Origin: Ciona savignyi
Lineage: Eukaryota; Chordata; Ascidiacea; Phlebobranchia; Cionidae
Assembly (NCBI GenBank): GCA_000149265.1
Contig: CH002692.1
Coordinates: 186,705-250,704 of the forward strand
Reading direction: 5' to 3'
DNA length: 64,000 bases
Positions 38,901 to 52,300 of this stretch are shown here, one piece after another (within the stretch, counting starts at the first letter, position 1; every line of letters starts with the position of its first letter). A program made the translations under genes and the position numbers. The notes under the pieces are model-generated. The model saw nothing but the letters and a program-made list of their open reading frames with translations. It searched no databases and was not told the origin of the DNA.

Positions 38901-39536
38901 TCTTCCAGATTCTGTTCCAGGTGGGTCGGGGCTATTTGCGTCCTGATCTTGACCTGATCAGGAGCGACACCCCGCGGGCATGTCGAAAACTCATCACAGA
39001 TTGCATCAATAAGGACCGGGACCAACGTCCGCTGTTTAAACAAGTAAGAGACCCAAAACTAGACATAACACACCACGAGCACCGCTTTTCGCGTCCCGAA
39101 ATATGTATGGCACAGTTTATTGCAGTTCCCACTGCTTGACCAAATTGGCCAATTTACACAGTGCATTGCAATTGGACCCAATCTACGTTGGAAATTTGTT
39201 ACTAACATGTTATGGCGCATATTTAAGAACATATATCGACACTCTTTAAAGTAATCCTGGAAATTTACGTTCTGACAAACTTACCCTCCATTAAGCCAAA
39301 TCTTAAAACCTGATTCTTCGTTGGTATTTTAACACTTTTACTAACACTAACTCTTTTTATTTCAGATTTTCAACGAGTTAAACGTTATTTATCAAGCATT
39401 GCCGAGAATATGTCGCAGTCAGTCGGACCCGGGGTCGCTGAATCGCGCAGCTGGCGCTTCTAATGAGGACTTTTTCCGACTAATTTTGCCTAAATCCACC
39501 CGGAATCAAAACACACTTACGCTTGTAAGCCCTTAG
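29978..39536 (+). CDS. BRAF: B-RAF-type serine/threonine kinase
   Basis: MAP3K that binds Ras-GTP and phosphorylates MEK. Eighteen exons: 29978-30046, 30120-30222, 30645-30906, 31362-31483, 31734-31843, 32455-32572, 32805-32962, 33675-33747, 33913-34008, 34090-34117, 35149-35237, 35633-35832, 35948-36124, 36352-36398, 36585-36712, 37261-37383, 38909-39043, 39366-39536. They give ~735 aa (human BRAF 766). Order: BRAF-specific region (exon 2), Ras-binding domain (exons 4-6), C1 zinc finger HNFVRKTFF..C..C (exon 7), 14-3-3 site RSTSQP (exon 9), acidic N-region RRDSDEDW, kinase with [33 protein letters not shown] and APE, and C-terminal 14-3-3 site RSQSDP. The acidic N-region and exon 2 mark it as B-RAF type. 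Exon 2 has one C too many (30200-30206), which breaks the frame. The intron after APE uses an odd donor, GTTTTT. The start follows a 3' splice site directly. Confidence 0.93.
31878..31897. repeat. (AT)n run in RAF intron
   Basis: About ten TA/AT units (gatatatatatatatatataa) just after the donor of RAF exon 5. Confidence 0.85.
37384..38908. other. Long RAF intron with an old repeat fragment
   Basis: No exon is visible between kinase exons 16 and 17. Near 38520-38650, acgggtaatcattacatcagcgcc and taggctaagtgccttacc resemble degraded SINE-body blocks. Confidence 0.4.
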
Positions 39537-42421
39537 TGGAAAACGCCTGCAGGCCACAGACTTGCGTCTGCGCAAGTTAGGTAATTTTATACAAGTAACC
39601 GATGGTTACGTCGTGTTTTAAACTTTTTTGTTTTAACATGTCAACTTTTTGTTTAATCCAAATCACACTTGAAACCCACTAGAATAGGTTTACGTATTTG
39701 GTCGAGTCCAGAACAGAGTGTTACCTGCCATCCGCCTAAAAGCCGCTTTTCTCCATGCGATATAATGCTTGCTAACTCGTAACCCGCTTTTAACGCTTTG
39801 AAAACTGGGGCTGACTGCAAACGGAGCTCCATTTCGGCACTTAACATGTTTTCCTGGTTTTCCGGCAGTGTTGCTGAAGCCTCTACTATATCGTATCCGT
39901 TTATTGTGCTGTTTACTAAAACTTTAAATTGTGCCCAAAATTACACACGACATATACGGCTCATAAGAAAAAGGGCACCTTACCACACGAAGCAATCTTC
40001 GAACAGTATCGACAAGTTTCTCTTTTGTGTACCATCTTCTTACTGAGTCTCCTTGACCGTGTAGTGTGTTGTGGACCAACATCGTTTGATGTTGGTGATT
40101 TTTAATCTTTGATGATATTATCCATGCATACAACAAGAATTTTATTATTACTGTAATTTCTTACAAATAAAATACATTGTTTACGGGACAGCGATTGCGG
40201 CAACACTTGTTCAGTACAAAATGTAGACAAACATTTTTTATATAAACCAGTTATTGAAAGTTTTTGGTTCGAATGCTACGTCCGAGGACGTACAGTGCAA
40301 GAGATTTGTACAAGGTTTGTCCTATCGGATTTGCTCGTTGGAAGGAGCAACCATGGTTGATCGGACAAGCAACTTTACGTTTAAGATTGTTTTAAGTCCC
40401 GATTTCAACTGAAGTACAATTCAGGAGTTGATAAAATAACCACGCTGGATCAAGAATACAACCAAAAGTTTGTTTTTTACAATGACCGTCTAAAACTCTA
40501 AAACAATGGCTTAATGTATATTTAAATTCAGAATGATTTCAATTCATTATCACAATACATCAAATTTGTGGTAAATGAAGGGTTGTGAACTAAAAACATG
40601 TTCTTCGATGTAGAGGTATACAATGTAATTCGACGTTTTTTTTTTGACTGAAAAGAATGTAATTATTTGATTGTTTTAAATGTTAAATATGTCTCTAATA
40701 TTTACTTCATTTAACAATCCTGCGAAACGCGGAAACGACCAATAACCAACCAGATCTTCCATTCACTCCGCGAATTACACAAAAAACGTGCATCCGACAT
40801 GGATGGGATAAGATAGGATATTCATGTTTATCCCCGTGAATGGGAAAATCAAGGGGGTTAACACACGAGCAATCGTCATATCACCTGCCACCACCGTCCG
40901 GTTACCGGAGCTATTGCAATTTGTTGTGTATGATTAACATGTTCCTTTAATTTAGTAGAACCCATTAAGCCGCTGGGTTCAGGCAATGTCCGTTAAGTGC
41001 CTTGCCCAAGGACACAACCAACTACCTATAAGCGACCAGTTTCGAACCGTCGCACCAAACCACCAGACTAACCGGTCGGACTAAGATGGGCCTATCTTAT
41101 CTTCTAATTCATTCGAAAATCCTACTTAATTTGATATTTTTTATTTATAAAACGGGTTTTGTTTTAAACATTCAATTTTGTACAACTATGTTTGCATTAG
41201 GAGCATTTTTTCTTAAAACTAATGATTTGTAATTTCAAATATGGTGTACAATTTATTGTCCGATAATTCTAATCAAGCATTCTGTTATTTTGACCCGCCT
41301 GCTCATTGTATGAGATAATCGGTCCTTTGAAAGTTTTAGTATTTTTTGGAATTATCGGTAATTGTTGAGATGTATATGAAGTATTTTGGCTCCTGTGCAG
41401 TCACAATTTGGTAAATATTGGTTTTATTTCTTAAATTAGGTAAATTTGTGATCATTTATAATTGTAGGTGTTTTTTCTTAGTAACAAATATTTTTTCTTA
41501 GAAAACCGTCATTTACAAGACTTTTTGTTCCCGTCGCCATGTGTCATTTTCGAATAAATTCATGAAGTTTTAGACAAAGACGCGGTATTTCAAAATCTGA
41601 ATAAGAGGCGCCGTCTAAGCAAACTGCAACTTCTCATAAAGACAGGTGCTGAATGCCGGCACCTATAGTCGTGAAGTTACAGAGATTGTATTTTGATCAT
41701 TGCGTTAAATTAGAATAGGAATGTATTCTTTTTCTTCGGATTGTAAAGAAAACGTCGATTTCAACCACAATACCAGAGTGCCGGTTCTATTCAACTAGTC
41801 GTTCGTATAGGTGAAGATTCCCGGAGGCATTTTCGAGAAAAAGGCTTCTCAAACAAGCAGAAAAATTACTGGCTGTACCATTAGTCGATAAGGATGTCTG
41901 CATTAAAGTGTTATAGTAAAGTTAGGTGTGTTATAACTGTATAATCTGTTACGCCATTAGACGTTTATTGCATAAATAAGATAACGAAGCATTGAAACGT
42001 ATTTTAAAGTTGGTCTAAAATGTTTGTGTTTGTCTCAAGTATTTGTGAGAAATCGTTTTAGTTCAAAAGTTATTGGAGTAAAAAGCATTTGTCGTATGAA
42101 TTATACTTTTACGTCGATTTAATCTAACAAACGTAATTAAACTTACCCCTTTGTCGTAATTAGACCGTTCGAAAGAACGCCAAGGTATGAAAAGTCGAAA
42201 CATTTTTGTGTGACTTTACGTGTAACTACAGTTTTTGAGCTCTCTCCATATTGTATTGGAGAATATTTAGTTGAAGCAAAATTTACTCACTAATTAGTTG
42301 GTTTACAGAGAAGACATTTAGGCTATAGCTGAAATGATACCATCGTGGCACCGGTAGTGTTTATATAATAAAGCTGCTTTCGTATATGTATCATAACACT
42401 GGTCTGTTTTGCCACGTCAAA
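39537..42421. other. Intergenic region between RAF and the mosaic gene
   Basis: It contains the RAF 3' untranslated region, with a possible AATAAA at about 40167 (ttacaaataaaatac), and one good SINE copy (40795-41092). No coding exon was recognised on either strand. The promoter or leader-acceptor region of the mosaic gene should lie close to 42400. Confidence 0.5.
40795..41092 (-). mobile_element. tRNA-derived SINE, full-length copy
   Basis: On minus the order is: head gaccggttagtctggtgg with B-box ggttcgaaact, body ttgtgtccttgggcaaggcacttaa, then cattgcctgaaccc, ctccggtaaccgga, and the 3' end cattcacggggataaacatgaatatcctatctta. On plus the tail reads ggatgggataagataggat, a short GGATA-type repeat. 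It is the best reference copy in the window. Confidence 0.85.
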
Positions 42422-45400
42422 ATGAAAAATTATATCCGAAACCTCTTGGCCCCACGTCTTCAAACAATTAGAAGCGTTGTTGTGCTTTTTGCTATTATTC
42501 TCAACAGTTCTACTCAAGCCGATACTTCCAATATTCAAAATAATAGAAACTCTTTCGACGAAACTAAACTGCAAGATTGGAATATAACGCATTGTGTTCG
42601 TAACCTGCCATTGGACCTCGTGTTTCTTATTGACTCGGCAGCTGTGAATGGAAACGGCAGCACCGACGTGAAACAATTTATTGTGGATATTATACAGAAT
42701 TTCGAAGTGGACAGTCGCCACACAAGAATTTCTCTTCTCACGTAAGTTGCTTCGTGCCATACAGCTAAAATGACGTAGGGGCCTTAAGGATCCCGAATTG
42801 AGTGATATTTAGATCGGTGTGTCATATCACCGATTTAAGTGCGTAAGCGCGTGTTACATTCCAACCTAAGGGCAAATTTACAGTCGTTAACCAAAATTGA
42901 ATATTATCTCGGCAAGGAGAGAATTTCATTATAACAAATATAAACCGCGCTCACCACATTCCTTTGTTTGCCTCAAAACCATAAAATCATGATTCGTTTT
43001 ATTTAGGTTCGACCGGCGCGTACGGGTTGATATCGAGCTGAGTGATTACACAAATACTGCCGATGTAATTCGCGTGTTGAGAAACTTTACTGCGGGTGCA
43101 CCGGGAGATGTGAGCTTGCTGCGACGAGCATTACGCCACGTAAAGAACGTGTTCTTCGGGAACAGAAAGCAATCAGGATCTCGGAGGTGGGTTATTATAA
43201 TTTATACCCGCCCATTTTGTGTAAAGCCACAAGTTTTCGTACGATCTTCCATATTGGTTATGGGCACAAGTTCTTTTTCAAAATGGGATTGTGACCATGT
43301 TATATTTGGGTTCGCAAGGTACAGAATACACGTTTTCTGATGACCAATTGAAACTCAATGCCTGCGATTATCACCACGCAAAGTACACGCGATTTTCTGT
43401 CTTTTTTTTATTTGTCACGTCAAATCATGCTGTGTTAACTATTCCAATTAAAAAAGAAACAAAAAACACTCAGGGTGGATATTATCTAGTGGCTATTAAA
43501 CCAAGAGTTACTGCTTTGGGCGGATTCAATTTTATATTATATAAATAACTAAGAGTATTTTAGACTACGGTGTTCCAACTATTTGTAACCATTTGTATAT
43601 TGATGTATGAAGGCTTAACTAGGCGAGGCAAATATTAACCTAAAAATAATAGTTATATCCACTTTAATTGACGCCNNNNNNNNNNNNNNNNNNNNNNNNN
43701 NNNNNNNNNNNNNNNNNNNNNNNNNNNNNNNNNNNNNNNNNNNNNNNNNNNNNNNNNNNNNNNNNNNNNNNNNNNTTATTTCCGCTGGTATTTGCTTGTT
43801 GCTGCATCGCGAAGCATAATTCTTGTTTTATTAATGGGGAATATTGTGTGTATGTTGTTGGATTTTTTTATTAATGAGCTGCGCCTGTTCATGAATCAGG
43901 AGCAACGTTCCATTCATTCTTATTGTGGTGACTGGTGAGAGGTCGCTTGATCCGCCCGCATCCGCGGCGCTCAACATCCGGAGAAAAGCTGGAAGAATCA
44001 TCACAGCCGGCTTTGGACGAGCCGATAGGTCTCAACTCGCACTTGTTGCTTCACATCCATTATACGTATGTTACATGATTTGTCGACAATAAGAGAAACT
44101 GATTTTATTCAGTAAATAAAAATAATTAAATCTTATTTTCGTGTTATAATAGGCCAAAATGTAAGTAACCTTGATATGACAGCACATGAAAAACCTGCTT
44201 GGAATATTTGTTGATAGCTTTATTTTTAGGATAGTTTGTTCGAGTTTCAATCATCGAAACATCTTCAAACTTCCGGGCCAAATACGATTCTCTCGGCAAT
44301 TTGCAACGAAGTTAAAAACAGGAACGGAATTTCCAACGACCTGAAAAAGTCTTTGGAGAATGGTAGGATCGCAAATTTTGATTGACATGCATAAAAAACA
44401 AATTATCATTAAAAATATTCGCTTTCTCGATAAGCTCAGCATGTAGCTATCTAATTGCACTTAAATTAATTGCACGTCTTCAGTTTAATCTTCACCTGTG
44501 CTCACGTTTGTTTGTATCAGTTAAATGCGCCAAATCTCGGCTTAGCACGCATCTGTAGCTTATGATTTACTTTCATGATCAAACGATTTATAAGTTTAAA
44601 GAAAGGTCGGTGCAATCAAACCCAGCTTGTTCATGACGTAAAACCTTATTGTTCGATGCTAGCACATTCAACCTCCTGCAAAATCCTCGCAGAATAATAT
44701 CAAGACTGGTCATTATATTTTCAGTTAGTCTGCAACACAATACCAAAATTTGCTCTTGGATCAGACATTTTTTTTTACTTTAAGCCGGGAGCTACCAAAG
44801 GTTAGAAATTCATCAAGTCGCATCAACATCCAACTCGATAACCTTGTTTTGGAGACCGCTAGACACAACGCCGTCATTCTTCAATGTATCTATTTTACCC
44901 AACGATGGAACCCGCCGATCGATTCACACGGACAATTTCTCCTGTTCAATATTTGGACTGCGACCATCGTCAATTTACAAAATTTCAATTACTCCATCTT
45001 ACGGCACTATTACGGGCCAATCAACAGTTATCGTATTTAATACAGGTAAAAATAAATAATGTTTTTTTGACTTTGGGCAACTGTAGTTTTTTTAACATTT
45101 GTCCTTTGACTTTTAATTTATTTACACTTTTTAATAGTTATACATTCCCTTAGCGCCTCTGCCGCCTGCAAACATTACAATGGAAGTGGTGACTGCCGAT
45201 GCGTGTGCTTATCAACGTTCCCTACAGGTAGTTATCTTTGAGACATTATAACTGCTTATTACTAATCTCAAATTTATTGCAGACAAAATATAACGCAGAG
45301 CCGGCCGTACATATTCCACGCGAGCATTGTCGTTATGGTTTTCGAATTTCTATGCTACTTGTTCAATGGTCCAGAGAATCGGAACATAATGTTTATAACG

Positions 45401-48198
45401 TACGAACGAAAATAATGTTCACGCAAATGTAATACTTACATGTTCTGTTTTTCTAGATGTCCATTACGCCCCACATTCTCCCTCTCTCCCACTTAAGTAG
45501 AAAGTCTTCAGAACAGATCTTCCTCAATCCAACATCAGGGGTCAATTATACAGTCCACATTACCAGTCAAGCTCCCAGACTTATGAGTAGTGAAACTTCC
45601 GTTTCTTCAATTGTAGCAAGTTTGTGTTCTTAGTTAACGTTAAACTCCATAAAATAACATGTATTACTTTCTCACAGACCCACAACCACCTACCCAACTG
45701 GCGATTGAAGATATAAATATCACCAGTATTTCATTGACGTGGCGTTCTCCAGCCAACGGAGTGTACGACTCTTTTAAAATTGTTTTGTCGTCGGCGTTTG
45801 AGCGGCGTGTGATGTATGATTCGTTTGAATTTAGTTATCCAAAGGTTTAAACTTTGTTTTTCTAAACACGTATTTTGCAGCCGGATCCCCGTTAATATAA
45901 CACTGAGAAATTCGATCTTCACTCAAAGTATTGAAAACATTTTATTCAATACGCTATACCACATCAAAGTATACTCCACGAGTTTTGGTGTGTCAAGTAA
46001 ATTATCGGCAAATTCCACATACTTTAAAAGAGCACCAAGAACTTCACCAGGAAATTTAGACGGGAACGAAAATTTACAACAGTCCATTTTATTTTCAACT
46101 TCCGACGGCATATATTCAGCTCTTCAGCACGGACCGACACATTTCAATCAATCTTCCTTACAGGTGCCACATTTACAGTTTTTTTACTTTTAACCATTTT
46201 GCTTCAAGAGTTCTCCCATGGTGATTTACCTCTAATTTGCCACTGGGCTTTGAATACACATTAGTAAACATCTATAAAAGCTTAAATCCGATTAAACATT
46301 CGTTTTTGTTCTTAAATGGATGTATTTTGGCAGATTCAACATAAAACGCTTGAAAATGATTATGTGTGGTCGGCAAATTTTGCTGACACATAGACTTTCA
46401 ATTTATTTTTTTTTTTAAACAGGATAAATGCATCCAAACAAATCGGCATTATGTCAGGTTACATTTTTGAATTTTAAACAACAATGAAGTAAGCTAAATA
46501 CATAAAATGTTATTGTTTTGGTCAAAACATACAAAGTATATTTTCAACTACCTAAAAATATTTCCTATTTTTATAATGAGTAAAACGGAAGCAATAGTCA
46601 CCAATACCCTGTGCCACTGACCAAAATAAGAATTCAGATAACTAATTAAAAATAAACCAATAGAAGCGTTATCAAAAAAGGCTAATTGTTCTTATCTGTC
46701 ACATACTAACGCCTTGTCTGCCAACTTTTCTTGTATATAAAATTAGTTAAAATTGTGTACATGTGTTTAGATTTGTGGTAGAAGCCTCCGGTAATATACG
46801 TTTAATACGGATTTAATCTATTCGCTGTGGTTAATTTGACCTAACCACACCTTATATTCCCTTGATTTCTGAATGCGTTCTGGAATGGACGCCTAACTGG
46901 TTATCTACCGTTCAAATAACATTACTACAAGCTTTCCGTTTTGTGTTAATTATAGGAGATTTGCATTTCAGTAATTAGTCAAAAACGTATTTTATTATTA
47001 CCAACAAAGATTAGGTTAGCATACAGCTACATTTTGACCAATAAGTCTAAACGTCAATTTATAACCTAATCCTCGGTGTAATTGTTTTAATATACTTATT
47101 GTTCTTGCAGCGTGTTTTGCATGCGTCGGGTGGTGTGGTGAATGCGGTACATTATCACAAATACAATCGGGCCATATCGCATAGAACCACAACATCGAAT
47201 TATGCAATCTTGTGGATTGAAAGACAGAGCAGTGAGATAAAAATCACTTCTTTCGAACTCGGTTCAAACACTGTCACTCTGGTCAAAGGTATGATATACA
47301 CAATTTTTCAAGAAACAATGGGATTCTTTTGATACCCTTAACATTTAACTTGATGATATACCTGAATTATTTTTATTATTTGGATTACTAACTAGTCGAA
47401 ATTCTCAAAGTATCTTAATCGATAACAATTTAAGGTTTACTTCAACCGGTCGGCCTTGCAGTCGATTTTTACGGGGGAAATGTTTATTGGACTGATATTG
47501 GGAGTCAAAGTATTGGAGTGGCCAGCACTGATGTGTCAGGTATTAGAGATGGAACTCACCGAGTGGATCGACGGCTGATATCGGGTGCTGATATCAACAC
47601 GCCTATCAGTATAACTCTGGACCCAGTCGGAAGGTAGTTATCACCGAATGCATAAGTTCGTTTTCAACACTCCAATATCCATATAGGCATCTCTTTTGGT
47701 CGGATCTAAACGGGAGTATCATGAAGAGCGGCATGGACGGGACTGGTCGTATGCTTCTGGTCAGTGATTCTGTGCTACGGCCTCACGGTATTACATACAG
47801 CGCCATGTTTCATACACTCTACTGGGTTGATTCTCATCGCAATGTTTTAGAGTCAATGCGGTAAGTCTTATTTTCACATATACACACTTAGGGGTTGTTT
47901 GTAAATCCTATAATACGAGAAATATCTTTACATATGTTTAATTCTATTTTGTACAGCACTGACGGCAGTGGACGGCGTATCATGTTGCGAAGTCCAATCA
48001 CCCAACCAGTCATTCCATCCTTTTTGACCGTCGTTGGCAATCGATTTTTCTGGGCAAACTCTGACTCTATTGTTGCTTCGGGAACTATAGAGTGGATGAA
48101 TGGTTCAAGAATTCAATTCCCACTCAGCATAACAAATACGCCGGTTCTACCAGGAATTACTGGCATAAATACGTTCGATATTTCAACTTATGAACGAG
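42422..48198 (+). CDS. Giant mosaic gene, 5' part: signal peptide, vWA, FN3 repeats, YWTD propeller
   Basis: Secreted or type I ectodomain protein. Start at 42422 gives a clear signal peptide (VVVLFAIILNSSTQA). Exons: 42422-42741, 43007-43186, 43900-44065 and 44230-44362 encode a von Willebrand A domain (LDLVFLIDSAA...FILIVVTGERS). 44785-45045, 45154-45227, 45283-45399, 45457-45619, 45678-~45794 and 45881-46163 encode about three fibronectin III domains (ITLFWRP; LLVQWSRES; ISLTWRSPANG). 47111-47288, 47435-47633, 47687-47860 and 47957-48198 encode LDL-receptor YWTD repeats (GNVYWTDIG; HLFWSDLNG; TLYWVDSH). Phases agree at most junctions. The vWA MIDAS motif DxSxS is degraded (DSAAV), so metal-dependent binding is doubtful. 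A 100-N gap lies in the intron between vWA exons 2 and 3, so an exon could be missing. The last exon ends FDISTYER in phase with the EGF-like exon at 49314, which suggests one continuous gene. No known orthologue is recognised. Confidence 0.72.
43676..43775. other. Assembly gap, 100 N
   Basis: Exactly 100 N, the conventional filler for a gap of unknown size. It falls within an intron of the vWA region, so the true intron length and any exon inside it are unknown. Confidence 0.98.
46164..47110. other. Intron between FN3 and propeller regions
   Basis: A 947 bp AT-rich intron with no recognisable exon or repeat. It ends in a good acceptor, tgttcttgcag. Confidence 0.6.
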
Positions 48199-48253
48199 GT
48201 AAACCTTGTGCCAGGAATGCGTTTTCAAAAGATCAATATTAACCACTAAGTAG

Positions 48254-48380
48254 TGTCAACCACGTGTTAACCACCAATAGTTATACTAATAATTTTGACC
48301 GAACCCTCTATGTTTCTGCACGCAGAAACGTCCCGGTCTCTGATTACCTTAAAATCTTACATGGTATGATCAGTGGTTTG
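48254..48380. repeat. Copy of the ACCACGTGTTAACCACC / GCAGAAAC repeat
   Basis: gtgtcaaccacgtgttaaccacca, then gtttctgcacgcagaaac, an exact 18-bp palindrome, then cttacatggtatgat. These match blocks at 25136-25370. The copy lies in the intron after the last propeller exon. Confidence 0.55.
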
Positions 48381-49313
48381 AATAGTGTTCAATTTCTGAG
48401 GAGAACAAATATGGTATCGGGAGCTAGCAATCTCTTTGTTCGTGTTTAAGTTTTATGATTTTCTTTTCCTGTAATGATGTTTTTTAATTTGCTACTGCGT
48501 GTCCAATAACCCTCAACAGTGACCTTTCAATTTTTTAAAATAAATTGTTCATACTTACTAACCATACTGGGCTGACTTTGGTTAATTTTAACGATTGAAC
48601 ATTTGGTATCGGTCGCCGCATTTTTTTGTGCGTATTGCAATTCTCTTTCGAAGTTGGTTTTGGATTTTTCTAAGGTGAATGTTCGATGTAAATAACCAGC
48701 ATTATAACTAGCTTGACTGAAAGTTTTAATCTGATTTGATACTTCTTCTTGCTAAACAGCCGGCACCGGGTATGTCTTTCTCGTGTATTACGCATAAAAG
48801 GTATGACCCATAATTAGTGGTTCGGCCACACAGCGCAGGCAGTCGGCGTATCGGATTTCCGCCAGCTGGTGGTTGCGTCAATATCAGATACCCACTTAGA
48901 TTATCATGTCTACGAAACTTAGCACACATCGCCTTAACTTGGTGAATTAATGGAAATCGTAGAAACGTCTGAATCATATAGCCGACAAATTATCGCACCA
49001 GCTTCGGCAATCCAACGGTGTGCACGGCGTTATTTAAAGATTCTGTAATAACGCTGCTACATTTTTTCCATTCAGGGACTATCAGTTGGGGACTACCCCC
49101 AAGTTAAAACTACTAAAAGACTTTAAGCTGATGCGATGATAGGAGTATAGGACAATTACATAAGCATAGTACCACTTAGCCTATTACATTTTCGCTAAAT
49201 TTGAAACAATGCCCTTTAAGTTTCCTGAAGGTGGTTACTGGTGAAAAGTGTGTTTAATTGGAGCAAAAAAGATTTATACAAAACGTACTATGACGAGTTA
49301 AAATATTTTGCAG

Positions 49314-52300
49314 CGGCGGTACTTACAACTGACGAGTTAATCTTCCCATGTGTTTCATCGGCATGTCATGACGTTTGCATACCGGTAACACTGCAGCAGA
49401 CAGTTTGCGTAGGACAATGCTTTCCATGGGAAGCTGCTTGTCCAAACAGGTAGGACAATCGTCAACTGTTTGTTATGTTTAAATACATTCATTATACAAC
49501 TGCTTTATGGTATAAATATTCATAGAGAAACATTTTTAAAATTATCGTTAAAAATGCGATGATTGGAAAGCCAGAGACAAGGTTCTAGTTATCAGCTCAC
49601 CGGAATCGACCAGACTACCTCGTTAAAAGTTGAATAACTGACAGGTCATTAAATGAAAACAGCCAGCCTCTATTCTTCTTTCCAGAATCGTTATAAATAC
49701 ACTTTATAACGGAATTCCCCATCATGACAGGAAAAAGAAAGTTAACCATAATAGGGTATTCCCCTACACCAAAAAATGTTTATTTTCTTAAGCAAAACAT
49801 TATTCTATTACTGAACGACCGATTAGTCAGCAGATGGTTTCGACCCCTAACTTTTGCATTGATTGCTTATGCTCTAACTTATTGGTCTCGGCAATAACTC
49901 ACAAGGAAGGATAACTACACCCCTCTATTTAACCCACTTCCTTACTGGTATGTTGCAATTGGACTTAACAATTTTGACAAAGAAATATTCTTCATGTGTC
50001 CAAGAATTAGCAACGTTTTTGTTTCATTCAGTACAAACATCTGTGTCAACGTTGACCTATACTGCGATGGGAAAAATGACTGTCCAGATGGGTTTGATGA
50101 AAATCTGCCCCAATGTGATGTCACTAGACACATTGAAAACTGTTCTACCGGAAATTCTACAAGTGAAATGTTCCAGTGTCAAACAAGTGGGAAATGCATT
50201 GATAATAAACTTTTATGTAATGGAAGAATTGACTGCAGTGACAGGTATAAGTAATTGGCTTTTTTTTTATTTGAACATTAATTATCTGTTTGCATAGAAG
50301 CTTTACATTAAAATTTATTTGTAATTTTAATAAATTACCAGTTCTGATGAAGCAAACTGCCCACCACAATCTCAAAATTGCGATTTTAATGGAGAGCTTT
50401 GCTTGTGGAGTCAGGATTCAGATGATGACTTTGATTGGATGTTATGGCACAGGCGTACACCGTCCAATGAAACAGGACCTTACCTAGACCACACTCAACT
50501 GGAGACTAATAGTAAGAACATTGCCATGTGTGATAGAATCATATGCTCAATATGTTTAGTCAAAAAGATCTGGCAGGCTTAAATCTTCATTAACTATAAC
50601 TTGTATTCTAAAAAAAAGGGTTTAAGTAAGTCCTAATGGTACAACGCCTTATAAATTATCATTCAGGTTCCTATCTGTATGCTGAAGCAACTTCCCAGAA
50701 CCTTGGTGACAAAGCAAGATTAAACTCAGTTTGGCTTGCTAATCCAGTGTGTATTAAGTAAGTAATAACATAATAGGTTTCAAATATATACTAATATGTT
50801 TATTTGTATTTTTTAGATTTCATTACCACATGCGAGGAGCAGCTGTGGGAAATTTATCTCTTTATGTTCGTGAATATCATAGTGGCAATGTAACAAAAAA
50901 ATGGCAAAAATCTGGCAACCAAGGATTATTTTGGAATGTTGCCCGTGTGTCGCTCAACTACAATTCTTTATATCAGGTTTAGTCACTTACCGCCTGCTAT
51001 GTTCATAACTTATATTGTTAATGTGGTGGTGGTGAATAGTAATACTACGGCTTATTGGAAAGGATTAAAAACCATTATCTTATTTACTTGTCATTAGACT
51101 TTAAATTGCATTGAAAAAAGGTTACATGGTTACAAATTGTTATTTTTAAAGGGTTTGAAAGCTGTTTGCTTTAAACTACTTTTCAATAAAAATTACAGAT
51201 CTCATAAAAAATAATGTAAAATATATGCAACTCAACTTCTATTTACAGATAATCCTTGAAGCAAGCAGAGGGAAGGATTACCGTGGCGATATAGCTGTTG
51301 ATGATGTTAGCATTCAGAATGGACTTTGTCCAGTTACTAATTCGTGCTCTTTTGATACATTTGACGACCTGTTGTGTGGCTATGAACAAGGTATAGTTTC
51401 CCTTATTTTTAAACTTAACTACTTGCACTTGCTTAGTTATACTATTTTTAATAGGCCTAATCATGATTCTCAAACTTCGGGAACAAAAATCAGTTCCTGT
51501 ATAAATAGAAATATATATTTTAAATTTCTGGCATCATCAGTTTCTACTTAAATAGTAAGAACAAAATGGCTAGGTACTAACCAAACCACAGTACCTAAAG
51601 TCAAATGCATGACAACAATGCAGTACAAGCAAACAACTCAACTAATAAAGAAAGACAGTGTTCAGTTCTGCTGTTACAACATAACCCAAAGTAATCAAAG
51701 TTTATAACTATTTTACATTTTCAGACAATGATGATTGGGTCCTCTGGTCTGGTCCCACAGCAAAGAATGGGACCATCCCACAATCAGATGAGAATGAGGA
51801 CAACCTTATTGAGAAGCCAAGCACAGTTCAGTTTTGTGTTAAATTATGGTTGATTGGATTATGAAAATTTTAAATACCCGAACTAATAATTTGTTTATAA
51901 AGTTGTTTAAATTTTAGAGCCCTCTTGATGCCATGGGACCAGAATGGTTCTACTATGACTTCATGATTGAGGAAAACTCAGACTGCAATGCTTGTAATGG
52001 AACCAAAATTGTTCGGGAACTTATTTCCTATGTTGGACCTAAGTTGGTCGGAGTTATACTGTGCAACACAACCAAGTCAGTAACAATTTTTATTTCAATT
52101 TAATCTATGTTATCATTCCCAACGGATTAAGGCTTTTGGATATAGGTATTATTGGAGGAAATGTTAATGACAATGGTTCTTAGGATAAGATATTTATGAT
52201 TATCCAGCAGTTCATGGGAAAACAAATGGGTTAACACAGGGGCAATCGTCAGATTACCTCATGCATACCGTTGGGTCCCGGAGCTATTGCAGTATATTGT

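Noticed and set aside
42323..42760. 145-codon open frame on the minus strand
   Set aside because: It is antisense to the signal-peptide/vWA exon, which is supported by domain homology and splice phase.
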